Origin: Rhodospirillaceae bacterium
Lineage (GTDB): Bacteria > Pseudomonadota > Alphaproteobacteria > Bin65
Assembly (NCBI GenBank): GCA_028819475.1
Contig: JAPPLJ010000059.1
Span: 1-37,639 of the forward strand
Direction of reading: 5' to 3'
Length of the DNA stretch: 37,639 nucleotides
A model generated the notes under the pieces. It did no database searches, was not told the origin of the DNA, and saw only the letters and a program-made list of their open reading frames with translations. The stretch's first letter is position 1. Every line of letters begins with the position of its first letter. The translations under genes were made by a program, and so were the position numbers. Of this stretch, positions 10,768-19,028 are shown piece by piece.

Positions 10768-11865
10768 TTACCGGTCGCACATCCGGCGGACGGCCTGCCA
10801 TTCGGAGTCGGACATCGCGGGGCGCGTCCCCGTCGCGTGCGTCTTGACGAATTGCGCCCGCCCGCGCGTAGCGGGATGCGACGCAAAATACCGGCCGATC
10901 GATTTATCCTCTTGTCCGGTCTCACGGACCACCATCTGAAAGAACGCGTGAAAGCCCCGGCCGGAAATATTCGCCCGGTTCAGCATCTCGACGGCGATCC
11001 GGTCGGCTTCCCGTTCGGCATCGCGGCTGAATTTCGATGTGGCCAGGTTCTGCGCCATGTCGGTCGCTATGCCGGCAAAGCCCGAAGTGTCGCCGATCAG
11101 GGCGCTCATAACGAAGCTGAGGCCGAGCGCCTTGACGAGGTTTTCCATGCCGTGGCGCTCGATGACATGGCCCATCTCGTGGGCCATCACACCGGCAAGT
11201 CCGTCGGCGTCGGCGGAATTGTCGATCAGGCCGCGAAACACGACGATATAGCCGCCCGGCGCGGCGAAGGCGTTGACCGTCCCGTTGTCCACCACGGTAA
11301 CGCGGAAGCGGTAGCGCGAGGGCTTGGTGGCGGACAGGCGCTGCACGAGGCGTGCGAAGGCCAGTTGCCCGGAACTTCCCGTACACAGGCGGGAATTGGC
11401 AGCCATCAGAGCGAGCGCCTGGCGCTGGACGGTGCGCCCCAGCCCTTCCTCCCAGGAGAGCGGCACCCAGGACGCGACCGGGCCGGCCGCGAGCGGCAGC
11501 AGGAACCAGAATCCGGCCAGGACCGCCGCCGTCGCCCCGATCCAGCCGGCCGCCCGGACCCTCAGGTTCGCGCCGCGCAGGTCTTTCCGGCTCAACCGGC
11601 CTGCATGGGGGCGCAACCGGTCGAGAAATGCGCTGTCGGCGACGGTCAGGCGCGCCTCGCCGGCGCTGCGCTTCAGGCGGAAGGGGCGGCCGGCGTAAGC
11701 CTCGTCAACCAGCCGCAGATCGTCGAACGGCCACGCTTCTGCGACCGCGCCGTCGTCGGATTCGATAAGCAGGCCATCGACCCCGATGGTCATCCGGACG
11801 CTGTGCCGCCGGGCCGTCCGGCCGTCCGTGTAGGTTCCTGCGGCGGAGGCGCCCCGGTCCGGCAT
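10768..11865 (-). CDS. M48 family metallopeptidase, membrane anchored
   Basis: This is a zinc peptidase of the M48 (HtpX/BepA/Oma1) type. The motif HEMGHVIERHG gives His229, Glu230 and His233, and the downstream EREAD supplies the third zinc ligand. One hydrophobic segment near residues 105-130 (AAVLAGFWFLLPLAAGP) precedes the catalytic domain, which should therefore face the periplasm. The 365-residue product starts 3 bases after the stop of the DUF898 membrane protein, so the two are almost certainly co-transcribed. A DUF898 (YjgN-like) protein next to an M48 peptidase recurs in proteobacteria, which suggests a joint envelope function. The substrate is unknown. Confidence 0.87.
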   Translation of the reverse strand: MPDRGASAAGTYTDGRTARRHSVRMTIGVDGLLIESDDGAVAEAWPFDDLRLVDEAYAGRPFRLKRSAGEARLTVADSAFLDRLRPHAGRLSRKDLRGANLRVRAAGWIGATAAVLAGFWFLLPLAAGPVASWVPLSWEEGLGRTVQRQALALMAANSRLCTGSSGQLAFARLVQRLSATKPSRYRFRVTVVDNGTVNAFAAPGGYIVVFRGLIDNSADADGLAGVMAHEMGHVIERHGMENLVKALGLSFVMSALIGDTSGFAGIATDMAQNLATSKFSRDAEREADRIAVEMLNRANISGRGFHAFFQMVVRETGQEDKSIGRYFASHPATRGRAQFVKTHATGTRPAMSDSEWQAVRRMCDR

Positions 11866-11868
11866 CGC

Positions 11869-13011
11869 TCAGATCATTCCGATGCCGAAGAACTCCATCA
11901 GACCTTCGCCGTAACGCGGGGTTCCGACCTCGGTCTGGCCGATCGCCGTGGTCCGGATGTCGCCGTGAATTTCGACATGCCGAACGATGAAGCGCGTGGT
12001 GCGCATGACGACATAGGGATAGGCGAAGCCCAGGGTGAAAGCCATCAGCAGGAAATTGGGAATGCGCAGCTTGAAGACGTCCTTGAAGGTGACATCCGCC
12101 CGAAAGCGGACCGAACCGTAGGTGAGAGTCTTTGCAATATTGCGCACCAGCGCCGCCTTGTAGGCGCAGATCAGCAGCTGATAGACGATCAGAGGCGTCA
12201 ATTCGATCGCGATTACGATTATCTGCATTCGCACCGGATCGACGGCAGTTCCGTGATCCATGACCTGTCCGCCGAGTCCGACGGTTGCCAGGCCGGCAAT
12301 CATCGCGCCGACAGCGGCAGCGGTGCCGATCCAGGCCAGGGCATATCGGCTGTAAAGACCATCGGCATCGAGGTGCGAATCGAACTTTCCGTTGCCGAAC
12401 CAGGCACGGCCGAGCCGGTATTTGAACACCACGGAATCGGCCCAGGGCTTGGTCCAGCCGAGGGTCAGGACGTTGAGAAATCCCAGACCGAGGCCCAGAA
12501 ATCCGTATCGCCACGCCGATCCCTCCATGCCGCCGCGAATCCCGAGCCACGACGTCCGCCCGATCCGGTAGCGATAGGCCGCGAACAGCGCGACGTAGTA
12601 GAACAGCATCAGGACCGGGATCGCCAACAGCATGATGGCGACGAAGAGGATCAACCTGTTGAGCTTCGTGCCGCCAAATTCCTCCCCGGAGTCCGGCAGT
12701 TCGACGTCCAGCCCGAAATAGAGGCCGATGATCGGCCCGTAGATCACGACAAGGGCGAACAGGAAGCCGAGGAACAGTTCGATTCCGCGCCCGGTATATT
12801 CCAGCGGCTCGCCGAGCAGGCTCGTCTGGCTCCAGACATAGCGGCGGATGCGGGTCCGGCCCCAGAAGCGGTAGATGCCCAGCGTGAGGATGGACAGCGC
12901 CAGGTTGATCACGAAGATGACGAACAGTTCGCCGCTGCGCCCGCCATGGGTCAGGCGGTGGATCGGCGGCCAGACTGCCGATGCCGCTTCCGGGGCGGTT
13001 CCGTTCGTCAT
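11869..13011 (-). CDS. DUF898 (YjgN-like) multi-span inner-membrane protein
   Basis: This is an integral membrane protein of the DUF898/YjgN family, whose function is unknown. The open frame extends upstream to 13131, but homology begins near HRLTHGGRSGELF. ATG 13011, with GAGGCG just ahead, gives 380 residues and a better N-terminus. Several hydrophobic helices are visible: LFVIFVINLALSILTLGIY, IELFLGFLFALVVIYGPIIG, LILFVAIMLLAIPVLMLFYY and others. The family phrase TLGIYRFWGRTRIRRYVW is present, and a related phrase, TLGWTKPWADSVVFKYRLGR, recurs later. This fits the internal repetition of the family. It leads a two-gene operon with the M48 peptidase. The name DUF898 is from memory of these motifs. 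Confidence 0.85.
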   Translation of the reverse strand: MTNGTAPEAASAVWPPIHRLTHGGRSGELFVIFVINLALSILTLGIYRFWGRTRIRRYVWSQTSLLGEPLEYTGRGIELFLGFLFALVVIYGPIIGLYFGLDVELPDSGEEFGGTKLNRLILFVAIMLLAIPVLMLFYYVALFAAYRYRIGRTSWLGIRGGMEGSAWRYGFLGLGLGFLNVLTLGWTKPWADSVVFKYRLGRAWFGNGKFDSHLDADGLYSRYALAWIGTAAAVGAMIAGLATVGLGGQVMDHGTAVDPVRMQIIVIAIELTPLIVYQLLICAYKAALVRNIAKTLTYGSVRFRADVTFKDVFKLRIPNFLLMAFTLGFAYPYVVMRTTRFIVRHVEIHGDIRTTAIGQTEVGTPRYGEGLMEFFGIGMI

Positions 13012-13148
13012 CGCGCCTCGACTAAATTCGCCGCGCCTGCCTTGCATTGGCGGGCAAGACCTGATTTGACAGGCGGAAACCCGGCGCGGCCCTGGCGGCG
13101 CGCCGGTCCCTGCCAGCCCTTGAGATACCATAACCCCGTGAGACCGGC

Positions 13149-14129
13149 ATGACCTTCCGCGCCATCCTGCTCGAAGAAGACGACGGCACCGTTACCGGCT
13201 CGGTGACGGAGCTTGACGAAGACCGGCTGCCCGAAGGCGACGTCACCGTCCGCATCGACTATTCCGACCTCAACTACAAGGACGGCCTGATTCTGAAAGG
13301 CCTGGCCCGCCTGGTGCGCACCTATCCCCATGTGCCGGGAATCGATTTTTCCGGCACGGTCGAGAACTCGGCGTCGCCGGATTTCGCACCGGGCGACCGG
13401 GTGGTCCTGACCGGCTGGGGGCTCGGCGAGCGCCATTGGGGCGGCTTCGCCCAGAAGGCGCGGGTCAAGGCCGGCTGGCTGGTCAAGGTGCCGGACGCGC
13501 TCAGCAATCTGCAGGCGATGGCGATCGGCACGGCGGGCTTCACGGCCATGATCTCGGCGATGGCGCTGGAGGATGCCGGGCTGCGGCCCGGCGCCGGCCC
13601 GGTGCTGGTGACCGGCGCCTCGGGCGGCGTCGGCAGCGTCGCCGTCGCCATTCTGGCGGCGCTCGGCCACGAGGTGACGGCCTCCACCGGCAAGTCCGGC
13701 GAAGAGGACTATCTGCGCGGCCTCGGCGCCGCCAACGTGATCGGCCGGCTGGAAGCGACCGGCCGGCCGCTTGAGAAGGCGCAATGGGCGGGCTGCGTCG
13801 ATACCGTGGGCGGCGCAACGCTGGCGACCGCCGCCGCACAGATGGGCCTGCACAGCGCGGTCGCGGTCTGCGGCAATGCCGGCGGCAACGATCTCGCCAC
13901 CACCGTCCTGCCCTTCATCCTGCGCGGCGTCAGCCTGCTCGGCATCGATTCGGTGATGTATCCGGCCGCGCCGCGCAAGACGGCCTGGCAGCGCCTTGCC
14001 GCCGACCTGCCGATCGGGAAGCTCGAAGCCATGACCGAAGTGATCCCGCTCGGCGAAGCCTTCGCCGCCGGCGAAACCATCCTGAAAGGCGGCGTGCGCG
14101 GCCGCACGGTGATCGACGTCAACGCCTGA
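13149..14129 (+). CDS. acuI: AcuI/YhdH-type acryloyl-CoA reductase (NADPH), MDR superfamily
   Basis: This is a zinc-free medium-chain dehydrogenase/reductase. YhdH/AcuI enzymes reduce acryloyl-CoA to propionyl-CoA with NADPH, for example in 3-hydroxypropionate and DMSP catabolism, which protects cells from toxic acryloyl-CoA. The 326-residue product shows the family pattern YSDLNYKDGL, HVPGIDFSG, the nucleotide-binding TGASGGVGSVAVAIL at about residue 153, and GIDSVMYP. The length is typical. It is transcribed divergently from the DUF898/M48 pair and has no acryloyl-CoA-forming gene beside it, so the physiological substrate is inferred from the family only. A general quinone or enone reductase role remains possible. 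Confidence 0.85.
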   Translation: MTFRAILLEEDDGTVTGSVTELDEDRLPEGDVTVRIDYSDLNYKDGLILKGLARLVRTYPHVPGIDFSGTVENSASPDFAPGDRVVLTGWGLGERHWGGFAQKARVKAGWLVKVPDALSNLQAMAIGTAGFTAMISAMALEDAGLRPGAGPVLVTGASGGVGSVAVAILAALGHEVTASTGKSGEEDYLRGLGAANVIGRLEATGRPLEKAQWAGCVDTVGGATLATAAAQMGLHSAVAVCGNAGGNDLATTVLPFILRGVSLLGIDSVMYPAAPRKTAWQRLAADLPIGKLEAMTEVIPLGEAFAAGETILKGGVRGRTVIDVNA

Positions 14130-14154
14130 GGCGTGCGGGACGCGCAGTTTCGGT

Positions 14155-15258
14155 TCAGCCTTCGGTTACGATTTCGTAGCTCGTACTGCGCCCGCCGGCG
14201 GGGCCGCGCACGAGGATGCCGCGGTCGATCAGGTCGCGGATGTCCCGGTGCGCCGTGTCCTGGGAGCAGTTGTTCATCGTCGCCCATTTCGACGAGGTGA
14301 GCTTGCCCTCGAAGCCGTCGAGCAGCCGGTTGAGGGTCTTCGCCTGGCGCGGATTGAACGCTTCGGCGGCATGGACCTCCCAGAACCGGGCCTTGTGGAG
14401 GACGGCGGCGAGCGTAGCGCCAGCATCCCCGATGGCGCGGGCGAGACAGTCGATGAACCAGACCTGCCAGGTCGTAATGTCGAGAGTGCCTCGCTGCGTC
14501 GATTCGAGGAGGTCGTAGTACACGCTGCGCTCCGCCCTTATCCGGGCGGACATGCTGTAGCAGCGCTCCGGGCTGTCGTCTGAGCGGGCCAGCGCCATGT
14601 CGGCAATGGCCCGGGCGATGCGCCCGTTGCCGTCGTCGAACGGATGCAGCGACACGAACCAGAGATGGGCCATGCCGGCGGCGAGCACAGGATCCATGGT
14701 TCGCGCGCCCTCGAACCAGTCGAGGAATGCCGCGATTTCTCCCGCGAGGCGTTCGGCCGGTGGCGCGGCATAATGAACGTGCTGCCGCCCGAGCGGGCCG
14801 GAAACGACCTCCATCGGTCCGTCGGCGTCGTCGCGCCACGCGCCGATCCTGATCCGCCGCATGCCGCTCCGCCCGGTCGGGAACAGGGCGGCATGCCACG
14901 AAAACAGGCGCTCTTCGGTCAGCGGCGCCCCGTAGTTCCGGGTCGCGTCGAGGGTCATATCCACGATGCCGTCGACATCGCGGTCCGAGGGCGGCAGGCC
15001 GCCGGCATCCAGTCCGAGGCGGCCCGCAATCGACGAGCGGACCCGGTCGGGGGCGAGGAATTCGCCTTCGATCTCGCTCGTTTTCACGACATTTTCGGTC
15101 AGCGTGCTCAGGGTCGCTTCGCTGCGCAGGTCGAAGCCCAATGCCTCCATCCGGCCGAGCAGCCGCCCCTGGGCATGGCGCGCGGCGGCCAGCGGGCCGG
15201 TGAGCCGGGCCTGGTCCTGCCGGAAGCGCGGCCAGTCGGCGCGCTGCCAGATATACAT
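14155..15258 (-). CDS. Fic family AMPylase with DUF4172-type N-terminus and C-terminal winged helix
   Basis: Fic proteins transfer AMP or related groups from nucleotides to hydroxyl side chains of target proteins. The core motif HPFDDGNGRIAR is intact, with catalytic His205. An N-terminal inhibitory motif of the form S/T-x3-E-G/N is present as T60-SEI-E64-G65, which marks a class II, self-inhibited Fic. The C-terminus (KWATMNNCSQDTAHRDIRDL) looks like a winged helix, as in the solved Shewanella Fic protein of the same layout. The open frame extends to 15321, but ATG 15258 gives the family start MYIWQRADWPRF. The 367 residues are normal. Directly upstream lie five half-sites, suggesting DNA binding by the winged helix and autoregulation. 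The gene is convergent with acuI and stands apart from the sulfatase operon. Confidence 0.9.
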   Translation of the reverse strand: MYIWQRADWPRFRQDQARLTGPLAAARHAQGRLLGRMEALGFDLRSEATLSTLTENVVKTSEIEGEFLAPDRVRSSIAGRLGLDAGGLPPSDRDVDGIVDMTLDATRNYGAPLTEERLFSWHAALFPTGRSGMRRIRIGAWRDDADGPMEVVSGPLGRQHVHYAAPPAERLAGEIAAFLDWFEGARTMDPVLAAGMAHLWFVSLHPFDDGNGRIARAIADMALARSDDSPERCYSMSARIRAERSVYYDLLESTQRGTLDITTWQVWFIDCLARAIGDAGATLAAVLHKARFWEVHAAEAFNPRQAKTLNRLLDGFEGKLTSSKWATMNNCSQDTAHRDIRDLIDRGILVRGPAGGRSTSYEIVTEG

Positions 15259-15261
15259 GGT

Positions 15262-15359
15262 TATTCTCCGCAATTTATGCAGAGAATATAGCGGATAATC
15301 TCCGCACAGCAAGATTTTCACCGTAATTTATGCGGAGAATAGGGCCGTCATTCTCCGCA
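15262..15359. promoter_or_regulatory. Array of five TATTCTCCGCA half-sites upstream of fic
   Basis: Copies of the 11-mer occur at 15262-15272 (exact, plus), 15278-15288 (one mismatch, minus), 15296-15306 (one mismatch, plus), 15331-15341 (exact, minus) and 15349-15359 (one mismatch, plus). The first two form a 27-bp palindrome that begins 3 bases before the fic start codon. The block is strikingly AT-rich for this genome. It covers the expected fic promoter and leader and is the probable operator of the Fic protein's own winged helix. The repeats are seen directly; their role is inferred. Confidence 0.7.
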
Positions 15360-15394
15360 CCGCCGGGTATAGGCACCGAAAACGGTGCCCGTCC

Positions 15395-17008
15395 TCACGC
15401 GATGGCGGTCGGGAAGGGGCTGCGGTCGACGGTCTCGATCTCGGCCTTGGCCAGGCGCTCCAGCATGTCCGCCCTGACCGCGGTATGGGCCGGATCGCCG
15501 TACAGGTTCGTCAATTCGTGCGGGTCGTTCTCCAGATCGTAGAGCTCGCAATGCCCGGCGCCGCTGTAGACCGACAGCCGCCAGCGCCGCGTGATCAGCG
15601 AGTGGACGCGGAAGTCGCGCTCGAAGCCCATGATTGCGCGCTGCTGGTCGTCCTCGATCAGGACGGCGCCGCCGCCCCGGTCGGTCAGGGTTGAAATCTC
15701 CGGCTCCAGGCTGCGGCCCTGGATGCCGTTATAGGGCACGATGCCGGCGCGGCTCAGCATGGTGCGGGCGATATCGACGGTGCCGGCCAGGGCGGAGCAG
15801 GCCGCGCCGGCGTTCCGGCCGTCCGGCTCGGCCCAGATGAACGGCACCTTGACCAGCGCCTGAAAGTGCATCGGGCCCTTGAGCACGATCCGGTGGTCGC
15901 CGAGGAAATCGCCGTGGTCGGCGGTGAAGACGACGATGGTGTTGTCGGCGAGGCCGAGGGCGTCGAGCCGGGCAAGGATCCGCCCGACGGCATCGTCGAT
16001 CATCGAGATCATGCCGCAGGTCAGCGCCATCGATTCGCGCGCCTCCCGCTCCGTGACGGTGTAGGCGACCTGGCCGACATTGCGGCTGCCGTCGCCCGGC
16101 GGCCGGTTTTCCCACATCCACCGCAGCGTCGGCGGCGCCTGGTTGCTCAGCCGGTGGAAGCTTTCCGGCAGGTCGAAATCGGCCGGGTCGTACATGTCCC
16201 AGTATTTGCCCGGCGGCGTGAAGGGATGGTGCGGATCGGGGAACGAGGCCGTGAGGAAAAACGGCCGGCCGCCGCTTTCCTTCGCATAGGCGTCGAGCCA
16301 GCCGATGCTCTCATCGGCGACGTAGCTGGTGGGATAAAGCTCTTCCGGCACCGCGGTGCGCCAGCCCTGGGGCGCGACATAGTCGTGGGGCAGGGCGTTT
16401 TCCGGCCCGACCATGGTCGCCGGGTCGCCGCCCCGCGCCTTCATCCAGGCGATATAGGCGGCGCCGACCTTGTCGCTGTGCATCGTGGCGAGCGAGACAT
16501 CCTCGAAGCCGTAGAAGGGCGTCGCGATTTCGCGGTCCGGATCCGCTTTCCAGGTCCAGGGCCGCTCTTCCTCATAGGCGCCGTCGGCCAGCGTCTCCGG
16601 TTTGCGCGCCTCGGCGAAGGCGTCGTCGCGCGGCTCGATCCGGCGCTGCATCGACGGCGGCTCGCCGGTCATGTTCTGGAGATGGCTCTTGCCGATGAGC
16701 GCGGTGCGGTAGCCTTCGTGCCGCATCAGGTCGACGAAGGTGTTCTCCGACAGGGCGAGCGGGATGCCGTTGTGCCGGACGCCGTGCAGCGACGGCATCC
16801 GGCCGGTCACCAGGGTCGCCCGGTTGGGCATGCAGACCGGGTTGGCGACATAGAAGCGGTCGAACCGGACGCCGCGGGCGGCGATGCCGTCGATATGCGG
16901 CGTCTTCAGGACCGGATGCCCGGCGCAGCCCAGATAGTCCGCCCGGTGCTGGTCGGTAACGATCATCAGGAAGTTCGGGCGTTTCCGGTCGGGTGCGGTA
17001 TCGGCCAT
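15395..17008 (-). CDS. Sulfatase / phosphonate monoester hydrolase of the alkaline phosphatase superfamily
   Basis: This is a formylglycine-dependent hydrolase expected to cleave a sulfate or phosphonate ester. Cys59 lies in C-M-P-N-R, matching the Cys-x-Pro-x-Arg signal for conversion to formylglycine. Metal ligands are suggested by VTDQHRADYLGC near residue 19 and by FTADHGDFLGDH. The 537-residue length fits. An N-terminal Asp-Gln rather than Asp-Asp occurs in phosphonate monoester hydrolases and choline sulfatase-like enzymes, so the ester type is uncertain. No signal peptide is visible, so action on imported substrate in the cytoplasm is inferred. The gene starts one base after the stop of the fused TRAP permease, making it the last gene of a transporter operon whose cargo may be its substrate. 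No formylglycine-generating enzyme is in the window. Confidence 0.87.
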   Translation of the reverse strand: MADTAPDRKRPNFLMIVTDQHRADYLGCAGHPVLKTPHIDGIAARGVRFDRFYVANPVCMPNRATLVTGRMPSLHGVRHNGIPLALSENTFVDLMRHEGYRTALIGKSHLQNMTGEPPSMQRRIEPRDDAFAEARKPETLADGAYEEERPWTWKADPDREIATPFYGFEDVSLATMHSDKVGAAYIAWMKARGGDPATMVGPENALPHDYVAPQGWRTAVPEELYPTSYVADESIGWLDAYAKESGGRPFFLTASFPDPHHPFTPPGKYWDMYDPADFDLPESFHRLSNQAPPTLRWMWENRPPGDGSRNVGQVAYTVTEREARESMALTCGMISMIDDAVGRILARLDALGLADNTIVVFTADHGDFLGDHRIVLKGPMHFQALVKVPFIWAEPDGRNAGAACSALAGTVDIARTMLSRAGIVPYNGIQGRSLEPEISTLTDRGGGAVLIEDDQQRAIMGFERDFRVHSLITRRWRLSVYSGAGHCELYDLENDPHELTNLYGDPAHTAVRADMLERLAKAEIETVDRSPFPTAIA

Positions 17009-17009
17009 C

Positions 17010-19004
17010 CTATTCTCCGGCTGTGGCGGGGACGGGGCGTTCGGCCTGCGGCAGTGCGCGGCGCCTGACGACGTCGGCGGCGATCAGCGCCGCGCCGAGG
17101 CCGCCGCCGGCGAGGTTGAGCCAGGGCGCTTCGGCGAAGGCGTAGACCGGCACGATCAGCGCGAGTCCGGCGGCGGCGTAAACGATGCGGAACGCGGGCG
17201 CGATGGGCGTGAACAGGAAGCCCGTGACCGCGACCGAGACCAGCAGCACGCCGAACAGGGCGGTCGTGAAGCTGAGCGCCACCTCAAGCGCGCCGCCCTG
17301 CATGATGAGCGCCGGCGACATGATGAAGACGAAGGGGATCAGATAGGCCGACCAGCCGTATTTCACCGCCTGCCAGCCGGTCTTCATCATCGGCGCGCCG
17401 GCCAGCGTTGCCGCGGCGAAGGCGGCGATGGCGACCGGCGGCGTGATCATCGACATCATGCCGAAATACATGACGAACAGGTGGGCCGAGAGGTCCGGCA
17501 CGCCGAGTTCGATGATCGCCGGCGCAACCAGCGTGGCGAGCAGGATGTAGACGCCCAGCGTCGGCATGCCCATGCCCAGGACGATGCAGACGATGGCGGC
17601 CAGGATCAGCAGGACGAGCAGGCTGCCGCCGGCGATGCCGACCAGTTCGCTGGTCAGCGCGAATCCCAGGGCGGAGATGTTGAGCACGCCGATGATCGCG
17701 CCGGCCGCGCCGCCGATCATCAGCAGTTCGAGGCCGGCCTTGCCTGTCTTGACGAAACTGGCGACCAGCGAGCGGACGGACAGCCGGTCGCCGCCGTAGC
17801 CGAGCAGGAAGCCGATGGGCAGCAGGGTGAGCGCGGCGTAGAGCGCCGCGGTCTCCGGCTGGAGCGACCAGCGGAACAGGCACAGCACGATGACGACGAA
17901 GGGCGTCATGAAGATGCCGCCCCGGCCGGCCACCGGCAGCAGGCGCGGTATCAGCGATTTCTCGATCGGCAGGATGCCGTCGCGCGCCGCCTGTAGGTCC
18001 ACCTGGATGAACAGGGCGGCGTAGTAGAGGATCGCCGGGATCAGCGCGGCGAGCACGACCTCGGCGTAGCCGATCTGCAACAGCTCGGCCATCACGAAGG
18101 CGGCGACGCCCATCATCGGCGGCATGAGCTGCCCGCCGGTCGAGGCCACCGCCTCGATGGCCGCGGCCGAATGGGTGGGATAGCCGCCGCGTTTCATCAG
18201 CGGAATGGTGATGACGCCGGTCGAGACGACGTTGGAAACCGCGCTGCCGGAGATCGAGCCGAACAGGCTGGAGCCGACGATGGCGATCTTGGACGAGCCG
18301 CCGCGGAACCGGCCCATCAGCCCGGCCGAGATGTCGGTGAAGAATTTTGCGCCGCCGGCCGGCTCGAGCAGGAAGCCGAAGAACATGAAGGCGAGCACGA
18401 TGGTCGTGGACACCTTCATCGGGAAGCCGAACATGCCGTTGGCGTCGAGCACGACATAGATCGCCAGGCGGTCGACCGGGACGTTCTCGCCCTGAAGCCG
18501 GCCCGGGATCAGGTGGCCGACCAGCGCGAAGACGAGGAAGAACAGCAGGAAGGCGAACAGGATGGGGCCGGCGGTGCGGCGCAGTCCTTCCACGATGGCG
18601 GCGAGCAGGATCGCCGCCGCGGCCACGGCGTCCGGCGGATTGTCGGCGAAATTGTCCAGGATGACCGGGTATTCGACCGTCACATAGAGCGCCGCCGCGG
18701 CGGATACGGCGGCGATGACCAGGTCGTACCAGGGCACATGCGTGCGCGGTTCGCCCTTGCGTGCGGGCACGCAGAGATAGAGCGCCGCCAGCCCGATCGC
18801 GAGCATGGCGGCGTAGAACTGCTCGTTCATGAAGATGAGGCCGACCGCGCGGTACAGGTCGGCCGCCCAGAGCAGAGCGCCCGCGGTCAGCGCTGCGCAC
18901 AGGCCACCGCCCGCCCAGGTAATCAGGAGATTTCCCGAGGGGGCGGCGGCCTCCGCTTCAACTTCGGCCGCGTGGGACTCCGCGTCCGGAACGCGGTCTG
19001 CCAC
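17010..19004 (-). CDS. TRAP transporter permease, fused small and large subunits (TAXI type)
   Basis: This membrane component of a tripartite ATP-independent periplasmic transporter uses an ion gradient for uptake. The 664-residue protein joins a DctQ-like N-terminal four-helix region to a DctM-like region with about twelve helices, as in the fused permeases that partner TAXI binding proteins. Typical segments are GSSKIAIVGSSLFGSISGSA, STGGQLMPPMMGVAAFVMAE, and GMGMPTLGVYILLATLVAPA. The start codon is GTG at 19004, with GGAG seven bases ahead. The gene lies 24 bases after the TAXI binding protein and one base before the sulfatase gene, so the three form one operon. Substrate unknown; the sulfatase suggests a sulfated or phosphonate ester or its parent acid. 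Confidence 0.93.
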   Translation of the reverse strand: MADRVPDAESHAAEVEAEAAAPSGNLLITWAGGGLCAALTAGALLWAADLYRAVGLIFMNEQFYAAMLAIGLAALYLCVPARKGEPRTHVPWYDLVIAAVSAAAALYVTVEYPVILDNFADNPPDAVAAAAILLAAIVEGLRRTAGPILFAFLLFFLVFALVGHLIPGRLQGENVPVDRLAIYVVLDANGMFGFPMKVSTTIVLAFMFFGFLLEPAGGAKFFTDISAGLMGRFRGGSSKIAIVGSSLFGSISGSAVSNVVSTGVITIPLMKRGGYPTHSAAAIEAVASTGGQLMPPMMGVAAFVMAELLQIGYAEVVLAALIPAILYYAALFIQVDLQAARDGILPIEKSLIPRLLPVAGRGGIFMTPFVVIVLCLFRWSLQPETAALYAALTLLPIGFLLGYGGDRLSVRSLVASFVKTGKAGLELLMIGGAAGAIIGVLNISALGFALTSELVGIAGGSLLVLLILAAIVCIVLGMGMPTLGVYILLATLVAPAIIELGVPDLSAHLFVMYFGMMSMITPPVAIAAFAAATLAGAPMMKTGWQAVKYGWSAYLIPFVFIMSPALIMQGGALEVALSFTTALFGVLLVSVAVTGFLFTPIAPAFRIVYAAAGLALIVPVYAFAEAPWLNLAGGGLGAALIAADVVRRRALPQAERPVPATAGE

Positions 19005-19028
19005 AGCGGCTCTCCGGATGGGCCGGGA

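Noticed and set aside
10837..13152. 771-codon plus-strand frame
   Set aside because: Shadow of the M48 and DUF898 genes, whose motifs (HEMGH, membrane helices) are clear on the minus strand.
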